NCBI RefSeq assembly: GCF_963665355.1
Contig: NZ_OY762229.1
Location: forward strand, 1,116,001 to 1,180,000
DNA: 64,000 bases
Source of the DNA: an uncultured Desulfobacter sp.
GTDB lineage: Bacteria; Desulfobacterota; Desulfobacteria; Desulfobacterales; Desulfobacteraceae
Direction: 5' to 3'
The position numbers and the translations under genes were made by a program. Shown one piece after another: positions 42,384-50,782 of the stretch. Numbering within the stretch: the stretch's first letter is position 1; every line of letters starts with the position of its first letter. The notes below the pieces were generated by a model, which saw nothing but the letters and a program-made list of their open reading frames with translations, searched no databases and was not told the origin of the DNA.

Positions 42384-42422
42384 CGCATTGGGGCGGCTCG
42401 ATAGGCGAACCGCCCCCATGCG
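42384..42422. terminator. Hairpin between convergent genes
   Basis: CGCAT-T-GGGGCGG pairs with CCGCCCC-C-ATGCG around a 13-nt loop (12 pairs, one mismatch). It begins 10 nt after the stop at 42374 and ends 3 nt before the acyl-CoA dehydrogenase stop. No T-run is present. Confidence 0.6.
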
Positions 42423-42424
42423 AA

Positions 42425-43579
42425 TCACGGTTTTCGTTTGTCTTTTAGTACTGCATTGGAAATGACAATCCGTTGAATCTCGCTGGTGCCTTCGTAAATG
42501 GTAAAGACCCGGGCGTCCCTGTAAAACCGTTCCACCGGGTAATCTTTGGTAAACCCGTATCCGCCGTGGATCTGGATGGCCTGGGCCGTGATCTCCTGAA
42601 CCATTTCAGACGCAAATAATTTCGCCATGGAGGCTTCCCGGGTGAATCTTTCGCCTCTGTCCTTCATGGAGGCCGCAGAAAGAACCAGCTGCCGGGCCGC
42701 TTCTATCTTTGTGGCCATATCCGCAATCTGGAAACGAATGGCCTGGTGTTTGGTGATGGAAACCCCGAACTGTTTGCGGCCCTGGGCATACTTGATTGCC
42801 GCATCAAGGGCGGCCTGGGCCACGCCAAGGGACTGGGCTGCAATGCCGATCCTGCCGCTGTCCAAACCGGACATGGCGATCTTAAACCCGTCGCCTTCTT
42901 TCCCCAGAATGTTGGCGGCCGGCACCCGGCAATCCTCAAAAATCAGGTCCGTGGTGTCCGATGCCCGCAGTCCCATCTTGTCTTCATGATGCCCCACAAC
43001 AAGACCGGGCGTGCCCTTGGGTACAATAAAACAGGATATGCCCTTATGGCCCAGGGTTTCATCCGTCTTGGCCGTGACAAGGACCACAGAGCTGCTTTCA
43101 CCGGAAGTGATAAACCGCTTGGTGCCGTTAATCACGTACTCATCGCCCTCCTTTACAGCTGTGGCGGTCTGGCTCACCGGATCAGACCCGGCATCAGGCT
43201 CTGTCAGGGCAAAGGCCCCGATGATCTTCCCGGATGCCAGGGGCACGAGAAATTCCTTTTTTTGTTTTTTTGTGCCGAATTTATTAAGGGATTCGCACAC
43301 AATGGAATTCTGGACCGACATCACCACAGAGGTTGAGGCACAGGAATATGCGATCTCGGACAGTGCCAGTACATAGGATACCGCATCTGCGGCTTCCCCG
43401 CCGTACTCTTCGGGCACCATCATGCCCATCAGCCCGAGCTCTCCCATCTGCTTGAAATTTTCCTTGGGAAACGCTTTGGTTCTATCCCGTTCCGCAGCTG
43501 TGGGGGCAATGACTTTGCGCGAAAACTCCCGCACCATATTCTGGATCATCACCTGCTCATCAGTTAACTTGAATAACAT
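42425..43579 (-). CDS. Acyl-CoA dehydrogenase (short/branched-chain type)
   Basis: An FAD enzyme introducing the alpha-beta double bond of acyl-CoA and passing electrons to ETF. The 384-residue length and motifs are standard: ALTEPDAGSDPVSQTATA and NGTKRFITSG (FAD/substrate), LGVAQAALDAAIKYAQGRKQFGVSI, and QIHGGYGFTKDYPVERFYRDARVFTIYEGTSEIQR, where the Glu in YEGT is the catalytic base position of short- and medium-chain enzymes. The chain preference cannot be read directly. AAAGGAG precedes the ATG. It is 27 nt after the XRE-cupin regulator on the same strand; its electrons would go to EtfAB and the EMO protein encoded near 9-12.7 kb. Confidence 0.93.
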   Translation of the reverse strand: MLFKLTDEQVMIQNMVREFSRKVIAPTAAERDRTKAFPKENFKQMGELGLMGMMVPEEYGGEAADAVSYVLALSEIAYSCASTSVVMSVQNSIVCESLNKFGTKKQKKEFLVPLASGKIIGAFALTEPDAGSDPVSQTATAVKEGDEYVINGTKRFITSGESSSVVLVTAKTDETLGHKGISCFIVPKGTPGLVVGHHEDKMGLRASDTTDLIFEDCRVPAANILGKEGDGFKIAMSGLDSGRIGIAAQSLGVAQAALDAAIKYAQGRKQFGVSITKHQAIRFQIADMATKIEAARQLVLSAASMKDRGERFTREASMAKLFASEMVQEITAQAIQIHGGYGFTKDYPVERFYRDARVFTIYEGTSEIQRIVISNAVLKDKRKP

Positions 43580-43606
43580 GGTATCTCCTTTTTCAAAAGA
43601 ACAGGG

Positions 43607-44152
43607 TCAGGGTGCATAGACCACCACAATCAATTCGGCGTCGCTTTCACCGATATTGCGCAAGCCATGCTTGATCCCTGAATTGAAATGAAGGGAGTCT
43701 CCTGTTTTCAAGGTATTGACATGATCCCCCACCTGGATTTCAACTTCTCCGTTCAGCACATAGGCAAACTCCTCGCCCTCGTGCTGAAAGCCAACCCCTT
43801 CATGGCTGGCACCCGCTTCTACAACGATGCGAAACGCCTTTAAGTGGTTGTTTTCAGCCCCGGGCGACAACGGCGTATACGCATAATTATCCGTGCGCTT
43901 GGTATAAGCATCGGCCCGGGCTTCTACGGAATCATCCGACTCATTGAGCAAAAAGCCGGAAGACAGTTGAAGGGTGCGTGAGAGCTGGAGCAGCGTTCCC
44001 ACTGATGGCCGCTGCTCTCCGCTCTCTATTTTTTTGATAAAATCCTTTGACAGCCCGGTTTCATTGGCCATGGCATCCAGGCTGAGTTTTTTGTCCAGCC
44101 TGGCTTGCCTGATCCGGACGCCTACATGGGTAACTTCCTTCTTTTTAGCCAT
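43607..44152 (-). CDS. XRE family regulator with C-terminal cupin domain
   Basis: A 181-residue transcription factor: helix-turn-helix VGVRIRQARLDKKLSLDAMANETGLSKDFIKKIESGEQRPSVGTLLQLSRTL (about 10-62), then a small cupin (HEGEEFAYVLNGEVEIQVGDHVNTLKTGDSLHFNSGIKHGLRNIG, about 120-165) that senses a small ligand. The start at 44152 is decided by GGAGAT 6 nt upstream; the extension to 44188 is not family-like. It stands 27 nt before the acyl-CoA dehydrogenase and 90 nt after ilvE, so it probably controls one or both. Confidence 0.9.
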   Translation of the reverse strand: MAKKKEVTHVGVRIRQARLDKKLSLDAMANETGLSKDFIKKIESGEQRPSVGTLLQLSRTLQLSSGFLLNESDDSVEARADAYTKRTDNYAYTPLSPGAENNHLKAFRIVVEAGASHEGVGFQHEGEEFAYVLNGEVEIQVGDHVNTLKTGDSLHFNSGIKHGLRNIGESDAELIVVVYAP

Positions 44153-44242
44153 ACGATCTCCAATAGTTTGAGGGTGATCAAACTCCATCTTTGACTGAGC
44201 GCTCGTTCAGCGCCGATGGACTAAAAAATACAAACCTCTCAT

Positions 44243-45307
44243 TTACTTTACAGCTTCAATCCAACCTTCGGTATCTTCAGCTTTTCCGTACTGAATGTCA
44301 GTTACGGCATTATAAAATTTCATGCATGTTTCACCGGGATTCCCATCACCGATATTTATAATCCGGTCTTTATAGCGCAGCTCGCCTACAGGGGAAACAA
44401 CCGCTGCGGTGCCGGAGCCGAACATCTCCTGCAGGGTGCCTTTGTCGGCAGCGGCAATGACCTCATCAATGCTGATCTTGCGTTCACTGACTTTCATGCC
44501 CCATTTTTTAGCCAGCTCAAGGACTGAAAAACGGGTAATACCGGGCAGGATACTGCCGTTGAGCATCGGGGTGATCAGCTCGCCATCAATCAGAAAGAAA
44601 ATATTCATGGCCCCGACTTCTTCAATATATTTGAGCTCGATGCCGTCCAGCCACAGAACCTGATTGTATCCTTCTTTTTTTGCCTTTTCCCCGGCCAGAA
44701 GGCTGGCTGCATAGTTGCCGGGGGTTTTGAATTCGCCCACACCGCCGCGCACAGCTCTTACATGGTCCTCGCAAACCCATATCTTAACGGGCTGCAGGCC
44801 CTGGGCATAGTATGATCCCACAGGAGAAAGAATGATAAAAAATTTGTATGTGTAGGACGCTCTCACACCAAGGTAGGGGTCGGTGGCCACGATGGTGGGC
44901 CGGATGTACAAAGATGTCCCCGGGGTTTCGGGAATCCAGGCTTCCTCAATCTTGACCAGTTTTTTAAGCGCATCCATGACAAAATCGATATCAATTTCAG
45001 GAATGCAAAGGCCCTGGCAGGAACGGTTCATACGGGCAAAGTTATCACGAGCCCTATACAGATTGATTTTTCCATCCGCTGTTTTATAAGCTTTCAGGCC
45101 CTCAAATACGGCCTGTCCGTAATGCAGCACCATGCTTGCCGGCGACATGGAGAAATCGCCGTAGGGTTCAATGCGGGCATTGACCCATCCCTTGTCCTTT
45201 TCATAATCCATGACAAACATATGGTCGGTAAACACCGTACCAAATCCCAGATCTTCATCCTTGGGCCGGGTTCCAGGTTTAGATACCCGGGTAACTTTAA
45301 CCTCCAT
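44243..45307 (-). CDS. ilvE: Branched-chain amino acid aminotransferase
   Basis: A PLP enzyme interconverting leucine, isoleucine and valine with their keto acids. The 354 residues match the longer (class IV, eukaryote-like BCAT) type. Visible motifs: HYGQAVFEGLKAYK, RPTIVATDPYLGVRAS, the PLP lysine in GVGEFKTPGNYAASLLAGEKAKKEGYNQVLWLDG, and EVGAMNIFF. The C-terminus ends TDIQYGKAEDTEGW as in that type. It is downstream of hutU across a 228-base gap in which I see no strong signal. With IcmF and the acyl-CoA dehydrogenase it suggests branched-chain amino-acid turnover. Confidence 0.94.
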   Translation of the reverse strand: MEVKVTRVSKPGTRPKDEDLGFGTVFTDHMFVMDYEKDKGWVNARIEPYGDFSMSPASMVLHYGQAVFEGLKAYKTADGKINLYRARDNFARMNRSCQGLCIPEIDIDFVMDALKKLVKIEEAWIPETPGTSLYIRPTIVATDPYLGVRASYTYKFFIILSPVGSYYAQGLQPVKIWVCEDHVRAVRGGVGEFKTPGNYAASLLAGEKAKKEGYNQVLWLDGIELKYIEEVGAMNIFFLIDGELITPMLNGSILPGITRFSVLELAKKWGMKVSERKISIDEVIAAADKGTLQEMFGSGTAAVVSPVGELRYKDRIINIGDGNPGETCMKFYNAVTDIQYGKAEDTEGWIEAVK

Positions 45308-45535
45308 TACGCCTCCGTTATCAATTGGTGTTATCTGTCATTCAACCGACGTGGCCTGTTTTGCCTTTATTGTCGGTATGTTCCGGGCAATGCCGTCCAC
45401 TGCAAAAAGCAGCCCGTACTTTCAGTAAATTGCCATATTAGGACAATAGTAAATTGAAAGCAAAGATATTTTATATGTTTGAACGGAACAGATTCAAATA
45501 TTTTAGCAGATACCGGCCAAAGTCTTAAATACCAA

Positions 45536-47554
45536 TCAGTCAAACAATTTGTTTACTGCATCCGCAACCTTTTTATCATCTGCCAGATGGGGGATGGTGA
45601 TTTGGTCTCCATTGGGGTTTTGGGCGTTGTAGTCCACCGCCACCTGCATTGCATTGGGATTGCCGGCCCAGTTTCTTCTGGCTACCCCGCCCATGACATC
45701 CCAGAGCATGGCGGATCTGATGATGGAATCCACGCGTTGGCTGCCGTCCAGCACCAGGCCGAATCCACCGTTGATGGCCTTGCCGATGCCGGTGCCGCCA
45801 CCGTTGTGAAGCGCCACCATGCTCATCCCCCTTGCGGCATTGCCGGCAAAGCAGTGGGTGGCCATGTCGGCGCACACATTGGAACCGTCATAGATATTGG
45901 CGGTTTCCCGGAACGGTGAATCGGTACCGCCGGGATCATGGTGGTCCCGGCCCAGCATGATGGGGGCGGATACCTCACCGGTTCTGACCATTTCATTGAA
46001 TTTCAGGGCAATGGAGACCCTGCCTGCAGCATCCTGGTAAAGAATCCGGGCCTGGGAGCCCACCACCAGTCTGTTTTGTTTAGCGTCCCGGATCCATACG
46101 TAATTGTCCCGGTCATAGGGCCTGCGGTCCGGATCAATGCAGGACATGGCTGCTGCGTCTGTTTTATCCAGGTCTTCAGGTTTACCGGAAAGGCATACCC
46201 AGCGAAAGGGGCCGTATCCGTAATCGAAAATCGGGCCCATGATATCTTCAAAATAGGAAGGGTAAACAAACCCGTCCTTGGCATCCACACCGTTTCTGGA
46301 TACTTCGGTGACACCTGCATCAAATACAGCTTTTAAAAAGGCATTGCCGTAATCAAAGAAATAGGTCCCCTGGGCACAAAGTTTTTGGATGAGTTCATAA
46401 TGCAGTTTAAGGCTCTCATCCACCAGGCGTTTGAACTGTGCCCTGTCTTTGGCCAGAAGCTCGGTACGCGCCTCAAAAGAAATCCCTGCCGGGCAGTACC
46501 CGCCGTCATACACCACATGGCATGAGGTCTGATCCGACAACAGATCGACTTTCAACTTTTTTTTGATCAGAAAATCAAGAAGATCCACAATGTTGCCGTG
46601 ATAGGCAATGGATGTGTTCTCCTTTGCGTCTACTGCGGCTTTGGCCGCCCGGCAAACTGTTTCCAGGTCATGGGAAATCACATCCACCCACCCCTGTTCA
46701 TGCCGGGTTAAAACCCTTGAGTAATCCACCTCTGCAATGATGGAGGCCGCCCCTGCAATTTTAGCCGCCTTGGGCTGGGCTCCGCTCATGCCCCCCAGGC
46801 CGGATGACACAAAGAGAAGTCCGGCCAGATTCCCGTCCGCCGGCACACCGCATCTTTGTCGTCCGGCATTGAGCAGTGTATTGTAAGTTCCGTGCACAAT
46901 CCCCTGGGGCCCGATGTACATCCAGCCGCCTGCCGTCATCTGGCCATAGGAGGACACACCCATCTGCACGGCAATCTCCCAGTCTTGGGGATTGTCATAA
47001 AGCCCCACTAAAAGCCCGTTGGTGATGATAACCCTGGGATTGTCCGGTGCCGATGCAAACAGCCCCAGGGGGTGCCCAGACTGCATCACCAGAGTCTGAT
47101 GGTCGGTGAGTGCTTCCAGATAGCGTTTGATCAGCTGATACTGCATCCAGTTCTGACACACAGATCCGGTCTCCCCGTAAGTCACCAGTTCGTAAGGGTA
47201 CAACGCCACATCGAAATCAAGGTTGTTGTCGATCATCACCTGGACGGCTTTGCCGGTCTCACTCCTGCCCTTGTAATCATGAATGGGCCTGGCCTTGATA
47301 TGCCCCTGGGGACGAAAGCGGTAACCATAAATCCTTCCCCGGTTTTTTAGCTCTTTTAAAAATTCAGGGATAAGATCATCATGAAGCTTTTCCGGAATAT
47401 AACGCAGGGCATTTTTCAAAGCCACAGCTGTCTGTGGCGGGGTCAGGCGAAATCCTCTGTCAGGAGCCCTGCGGATCCCTGGAAGAAATTGCGTTTCAGG
47501 CGGCAGGATATCCGGCAGGCAAATGGTCATGGACGAAGCGAACGGATTGTTCAT
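45536..47554 (-). CDS. hutU: Urocanate hydratase, long (about 670-residue) form
   Basis: Urocanase hydrates urocanate to imidazolonepropionate using tightly bound NAD, the second step of histidine degradation. At 672 residues it is about 115 longer than the usual bacterial HutU and close to the eukaryotic length. Motifs: YPYELVTYGETGSVCQNWMQYQLIKRYL, MTAGGWMYIGPQGIVHGTYNT, the NAD loop SSGLGGMSGAQPKAAKIAG and the active-site cysteine region FDYGYGPFRWVCLSGKPEDL. AAGGAG precedes the ATG. A strong promoter and a HutC-type operator lie just upstream. No hutH, hutI or hutC is in the window. Confidence 0.93.
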   Translation of the reverse strand: MNNPFASSMTICLPDILPPETQFLPGIRRAPDRGFRLTPPQTAVALKNALRYIPEKLHDDLIPEFLKELKNRGRIYGYRFRPQGHIKARPIHDYKGRSETGKAVQVMIDNNLDFDVALYPYELVTYGETGSVCQNWMQYQLIKRYLEALTDHQTLVMQSGHPLGLFASAPDNPRVIITNGLLVGLYDNPQDWEIAVQMGVSSYGQMTAGGWMYIGPQGIVHGTYNTLLNAGRQRCGVPADGNLAGLLFVSSGLGGMSGAQPKAAKIAGAASIIAEVDYSRVLTRHEQGWVDVISHDLETVCRAAKAAVDAKENTSIAYHGNIVDLLDFLIKKKLKVDLLSDQTSCHVVYDGGYCPAGISFEARTELLAKDRAQFKRLVDESLKLHYELIQKLCAQGTYFFDYGNAFLKAVFDAGVTEVSRNGVDAKDGFVYPSYFEDIMGPIFDYGYGPFRWVCLSGKPEDLDKTDAAAMSCIDPDRRPYDRDNYVWIRDAKQNRLVVGSQARILYQDAAGRVSIALKFNEMVRTGEVSAPIMLGRDHHDPGGTDSPFRETANIYDGSNVCADMATHCFAGNAARGMSMVALHNGGGTGIGKAINGGFGLVLDGSQRVDSIIRSAMLWDVMGGVARRNWAGNPNAMQVAVDYNAQNPNGDQITIPHLADDKKVADAVNKLFD

Positions 47555-47611
47555 ATTGTTTCTCCTTCATACTCTCCGGCAGGGCATGATGCCTGCCGAT
47601 GCAGGCGAACG

Positions 47612-47627
47612 ACTTGTATATACAAGT
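47612..47627. promoter_or_regulatory. HutC-type operator upstream of hutU
   Basis: ACTTGTATATACAAGT is a perfect 16-bp palindrome. Its core, CTTGTATATACAAG, resembles sites bound by the GntR-family repressor HutC, which responds to urocanate. It begins at the -10 box of the hutU promoter and would cover the transcription start. Confidence 0.75.
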
Positions 47628-47655
47628 TTATATCGCCCGAAAAAACACATGTCAA
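47627..47655 (-). promoter_or_regulatory. Near-consensus sigma-70 promoter of hutU
   Basis: On the minus strand TTGACA (47655-47650), a 17-nt spacer and TATAAA (47632-47627). The transcript leader of about 65 nt contains a GGCAGG/CCTGCC hairpin (47578-47597) just before the ribosome binding site. Confidence 0.8.
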
Positions 47656-47824
47656 CGCCTATCGTTCCCGTATATTCCCTACTTTTTCCATGTTCAGTTC
47701 AATTATCTTTTTGACAATGTATCTGACTTTATGACAGTTAAAGGAAAAAAATTCAGATCCTGGCCGGCCGGTCCGGGAAAATATTAACGCTTTTCGTCCA
47801 AACACTAAATTAAGGATATGCGCT

Positions 47825-49342
47825 ATGAACTCACCTTACCAACTGACTGTTTTTGATTTTTTCCACCGGAACGCGCTGATGAACGGCACAGGATGTGCCT
47901 TGTACTATAATGGGGAAAGCCGCAGCCACTCACAGGTGTTTGACGATGCCTGCCGGCTGACCAACGGCATGGCAAAATTGAATCTGGCCGCCGGGACCCG
48001 TGTGGCAATTGCAGCCAAAAACCACCCGGCATTTTTCCACCTGTTTGCCGCAGCCTCGGCCTTAAATCTGTGCCTGGTGCTCATGAACCGGCGCCTGGGC
48101 GAAGATGAACTTGCCCATGTTTTAGATGATACCACGCCCCAGGTGGTGATTTATGATAACGACATGGAGGGCAAAATAGAGCCGTTGATTCAGGGCAGAT
48201 CCGGTATTACCCACAGCTATAATCTGGCAGGCAACTTTTCTACGCTTTATGCACCGGACACCCAGGGTGCCGTTGAACGGGCTTCTGATTCAGACCCCAA
48301 TCTTGCCTACATCATCATCCACACCGCGGCTGTCCAGGGCAAACCACGGGGGGCCTTACTCAGTCAGGGAAATCTGATCCTGGCCAATCTTCAACTGATG
48401 CATGCCTATGAATTGAACAAAACAAAAGCCTACCTAAATATCCTGCCCCTGTTTCACATCATGGGGGTGAATATCGGACTTGGTACCCTTATGGCCGGCG
48501 GAAAAAATGTTATCATGGACCAATTTTCCCCCAAGGCGTGTCTTGATCTGATCCAGGAACAAAATGTGTCGATTTTCGGATCATTCCCGCCGATCCTGGG
48601 CCGGATTCTTGAGTGCATCCGATCCCAGGATACGCCACCGGATCTGGCCTGTCTTGAAATAGCCACAGGCCTTGAGTCGGTGGAGACGGCAAAACTGTGG
48701 GAAACCACCACAGGATCAAAATTCTGGATTATGTATGGGCAAACCGAAACCTCGGGGTTGATCACGTTCTCCCCGATTCTTGATCAGCCTGGATCTGCGG
48801 GCCTGGTATCTCCTCTGGCCAGGATGATCATTGCCGATGACCTGGACAATGCCCTGCCCCCGGGCAGCATCGGCGAAATTCTTGTCAAAGGTCCGCTGGT
48901 ATTCAAAGGATACTGGAATGCTGATGATCTTAATGCTTTTACATTCAGAAACGGCTGGCACCACACCGGCGACATGGGCCAGATGGATGAAAAGGGATAT
49001 CTTTATTTCAGAGGCCGCAAACCGGAAAAGGAGTTAATCAAACCCGGTGGAGAAAACGTATTTCCCGCAGAAGTGGAAAATGCCCTTGCCAGCCATGTGG
49101 CCATAGAGCAGGCATGTGTATTCGGGGTACCGGATGAGGAATTCGGAGAAGCCATCAAGGCTGTTTGCACCCTGAGCACCGGGTACAACATTGAAGAAAA
49201 AGAGCTGATTGCCTATACCGGCACCCTGATCGCCGGTTTCAAAAAACCAAAGTTCATTGTCTTTGCTGATCAATTACCCCTGACTTCTTCAGGTGACATC
49301 GACCGATTTGCAGTCAAGGAGAAATATAGCAACGGGCATTAA
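47825..49342 (+). CDS. AMP-dependent acyl-CoA synthetase-like protein with altered core motifs
   Basis: A 505-residue member of the ANL (acyl-CoA synthetase/adenylating) superfamily. The fold is clear: IMYGQTETSGLITFSP (A5), HHTGDMGQMDEKGYLYFRGRKPEKELIKPGGENVFPAEVEN (A7/A8) and the C-terminal subdomain. Two core motifs differ from the norm. The phosphate-binding loop, usually SGTTGxPKG, reads HTAAVQGKPRGA (about 166-177). The C-terminal catalytic lysine position, usually GK in a TxxGKxxR context, reads SSGDIDRF (about 487-494), an Asp. Adenylation may be weakened or the acyl substrate unusual. AAGGA precedes the ATG. It is divergent from hutU and followed by a 16-bp hairpin. Confidence 0.85.
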   Translation: MNSPYQLTVFDFFHRNALMNGTGCALYYNGESRSHSQVFDDACRLTNGMAKLNLAAGTRVAIAAKNHPAFFHLFAAASALNLCLVLMNRRLGEDELAHVLDDTTPQVVIYDNDMEGKIEPLIQGRSGITHSYNLAGNFSTLYAPDTQGAVERASDSDPNLAYIIIHTAAVQGKPRGALLSQGNLILANLQLMHAYELNKTKAYLNILPLFHIMGVNIGLGTLMAGGKNVIMDQFSPKACLDLIQEQNVSIFGSFPPILGRILECIRSQDTPPDLACLEIATGLESVETAKLWETTTGSKFWIMYGQTETSGLITFSPILDQPGSAGLVSPLARMIIADDLDNALPPGSIGEILVKGPLVFKGYWNADDLNAFTFRNGWHHTGDMGQMDEKGYLYFRGRKPEKELIKPGGENVFPAEVENALASHVAIEQACVFGVPDEEFGEAIKAVCTLSTGYNIEEKELIAYTGTLIAGFKKPKFIVFADQLPLTSSGDIDRFAVKEKYSNGH

Positions 49343-49376
49343 CAGCAGCCACCTGTTGTGCTGAACTTTCGGGAGA

Positions 49377-49419
49377 GCACCATCAAACTGCAGGCAGAAA
49401 TCATGCAGTTTGATGGTGC
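49377..49419. terminator. Perfect 16-bp hairpin between convergent genes
   Basis: GCACCATCAAACTGCA (49377-49392) and TGCAGTTTGATGGTGC (49404-49419) pair perfectly around an 11-nt loop. No T-run follows, so it may work for both convergent transcripts as a roadblock or 3' end. Confidence 0.7.
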
Positions 49420-49437
49420 GTAAACAGCCCTGCCTTG

Positions 49438-50319
49438 TTATTTTTGTAATTCACTGTCTTTATCATCAGATTCAGGATCGCCTTCTGGCTTGTCGCCACA
49501 TTCTGAAATGTCTTCTTCCTGTTCATCATGTTGCTCATCAGGATCTTGGTCATCATCATCATCATCTTCTTCTTCTTCAATTTCTGACTTTGATGATTTG
49601 CCGAAAATCATGGTCCCGAGAATTCCGATTTCATACAAAAGAATCAGGGGCATGGCCATCATGATCTGGGTAACCACATCCGGCGGGGTAATGACTGCTG
49701 CAAGCACGAAAAAAACAAGCAGGGCATATTTCCTGTTTTTCTTTAAAAAGGCCGGAGTAACCAGGCCCATGCGGGACAAAAAGGTCAGTACAAGGGGCAG
49801 CTCAAAAACAAATCCAAAGGCCAGAAGCATTTTGGATGCAAAGGAGAGATACTCCTTCATGGAGGGCATGGCCTGGATGGTTTCCGTGGTAAATCCCAGA
49901 AAAAACTGAAACCCGTATGGAAAGACAATAAAGTACCCGAATGAGGCCCCACCTACAAAAAAAATAAGGGATAGAATAATAATGGGCAGAATGTATTTTT
50001 TTTCTTCCCGGTAGAGCCCGGGTGAGACAAACATCCAGAATTCATAAAACAGTACCGGGGTGGCAAAGACTATGCCTGCCAGAAAAGCCACCTTAAGATA
50101 GGTGAAAAAGGCTTCGGGCAATCCTGTGAAAATCAGCTTTGCATTACCGCTTTCTGCCATGGCGGTTACCAGAGGGGCGGTCAGAAAGTCAAACAGCTTT
50201 TCTTTGAAAAAATAGGCTACAACAAATCCTACACCTACGGCAATGAAAGAGTGGATCAGGCGGTCTCGCAATTCGCCCAGGTGCTCGGTAAAAGGACTTT
50301 TTTCTTCCTGGTCGCTCAT
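49438..50319 (-). CDS. tatC: Twin-arginine translocase subunit TatC
   Basis: TatC is the receptor for twin-arginine signal peptides and the core of the Tat exporter of folded proteins. The 293 residues have the cytosolic N-terminus SPFTEHLGELRDRLIHSFIAVGVG with the conserved Glu and Leu-Arg, six hydrophobic segments, and the FVSPGLYREEKKYILP loop. The last about 45 residues form an unusually acidic tail (EIEEEEDDDDDDQD...) not seen in most TatC. The gene follows tatB by 18 nt. Tat substrates are expected in sulfate reducers (hydrogenases, formate dehydrogenases). Confidence 0.95.
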   Translation of the reverse strand: MSDQEEKSPFTEHLGELRDRLIHSFIAVGVGFVVAYFFKEKLFDFLTAPLVTAMAESGNAKLIFTGLPEAFFTYLKVAFLAGIVFATPVLFYEFWMFVSPGLYREEKKYILPIIILSLIFFVGGASFGYFIVFPYGFQFFLGFTTETIQAMPSMKEYLSFASKMLLAFGFVFELPLVLTFLSRMGLVTPAFLKKNRKYALLVFFVLAAVITPPDVVTQIMMAMPLILLYEIGILGTMIFGKSSKSEIEEEEDDDDDDQDPDEQHDEQEEDISECGDKPEGDPESDDKDSELQK

Positions 50320-50337
50320 GTCAAATACCTGATGGAT

Positions 50338-50694
50338 TTACGCCTTGGGAGGCTTTGTTTCGGTTTCAGTTGCATTCGGGTCCGGGGACATGCTTGTTTT
50401 CAGGTCATCCGCCGTGTCTGAGGCTTCCGTTTCTCCAGACGCCTGGTGTGGTTTGGGGTCATCCGTGCCTATATCCTTGATAACATCTTTGAGCTTTTTG
50501 CTGGCCGGCTTCGGCTTGACCTCTTTTACCGTGGTTTCAATATCAATGGAATTTTTCAAATCCTGGGCAGAGCGTTTGAATTCCCCCAAGGCTTTACCAA
50601 GGGTTTTTGCCACTTCCGGCAATTTCTGCGGGCCTATAACGATAAGTGCAATGGCCAGAATAAGCAAAATTTCCGGCATTCCTAGACCAAACAT
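50338..50694 (-). CDS. tatB: Sec-independent translocase TatA/TatB family protein
   Basis: A 118-residue single-span protein starting MFGLGMPEILLILAIALIVIGPQKLPEVAKTLGKALGEFKRSAQDL. The membrane helix, the GPxKLP hinge and amphipathic helix are typical. The E-to-P start (GMPE) and the longer C-terminal tail favour TatB over TatA, though the two are hard to tell apart by sequence alone. It is 18 nt upstream of tatC. AAGGAG lies 11 nt before the ATG. The tail (residues 60-118) is low complexity, rich in Pro, Asp and Thr. Confidence 0.88.
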   Translation of the reverse strand: MFGLGMPEILLILAIALIVIGPQKLPEVAKTLGKALGEFKRSAQDLKNSIDIETTVKEVKPKPASKKLKDVIKDIGTDDPKPHQASGETEASDTADDLKTSMSPDPNATETETKPPKA

Positions 50695-50782
50695 ATATTG
50701 AGTTGACTCCTTAATTAATGGGCAAACGTAATATTATATTAACAGGTTGTTTTTACATTGAAGCCAGTTGAGTGTCAACGGG

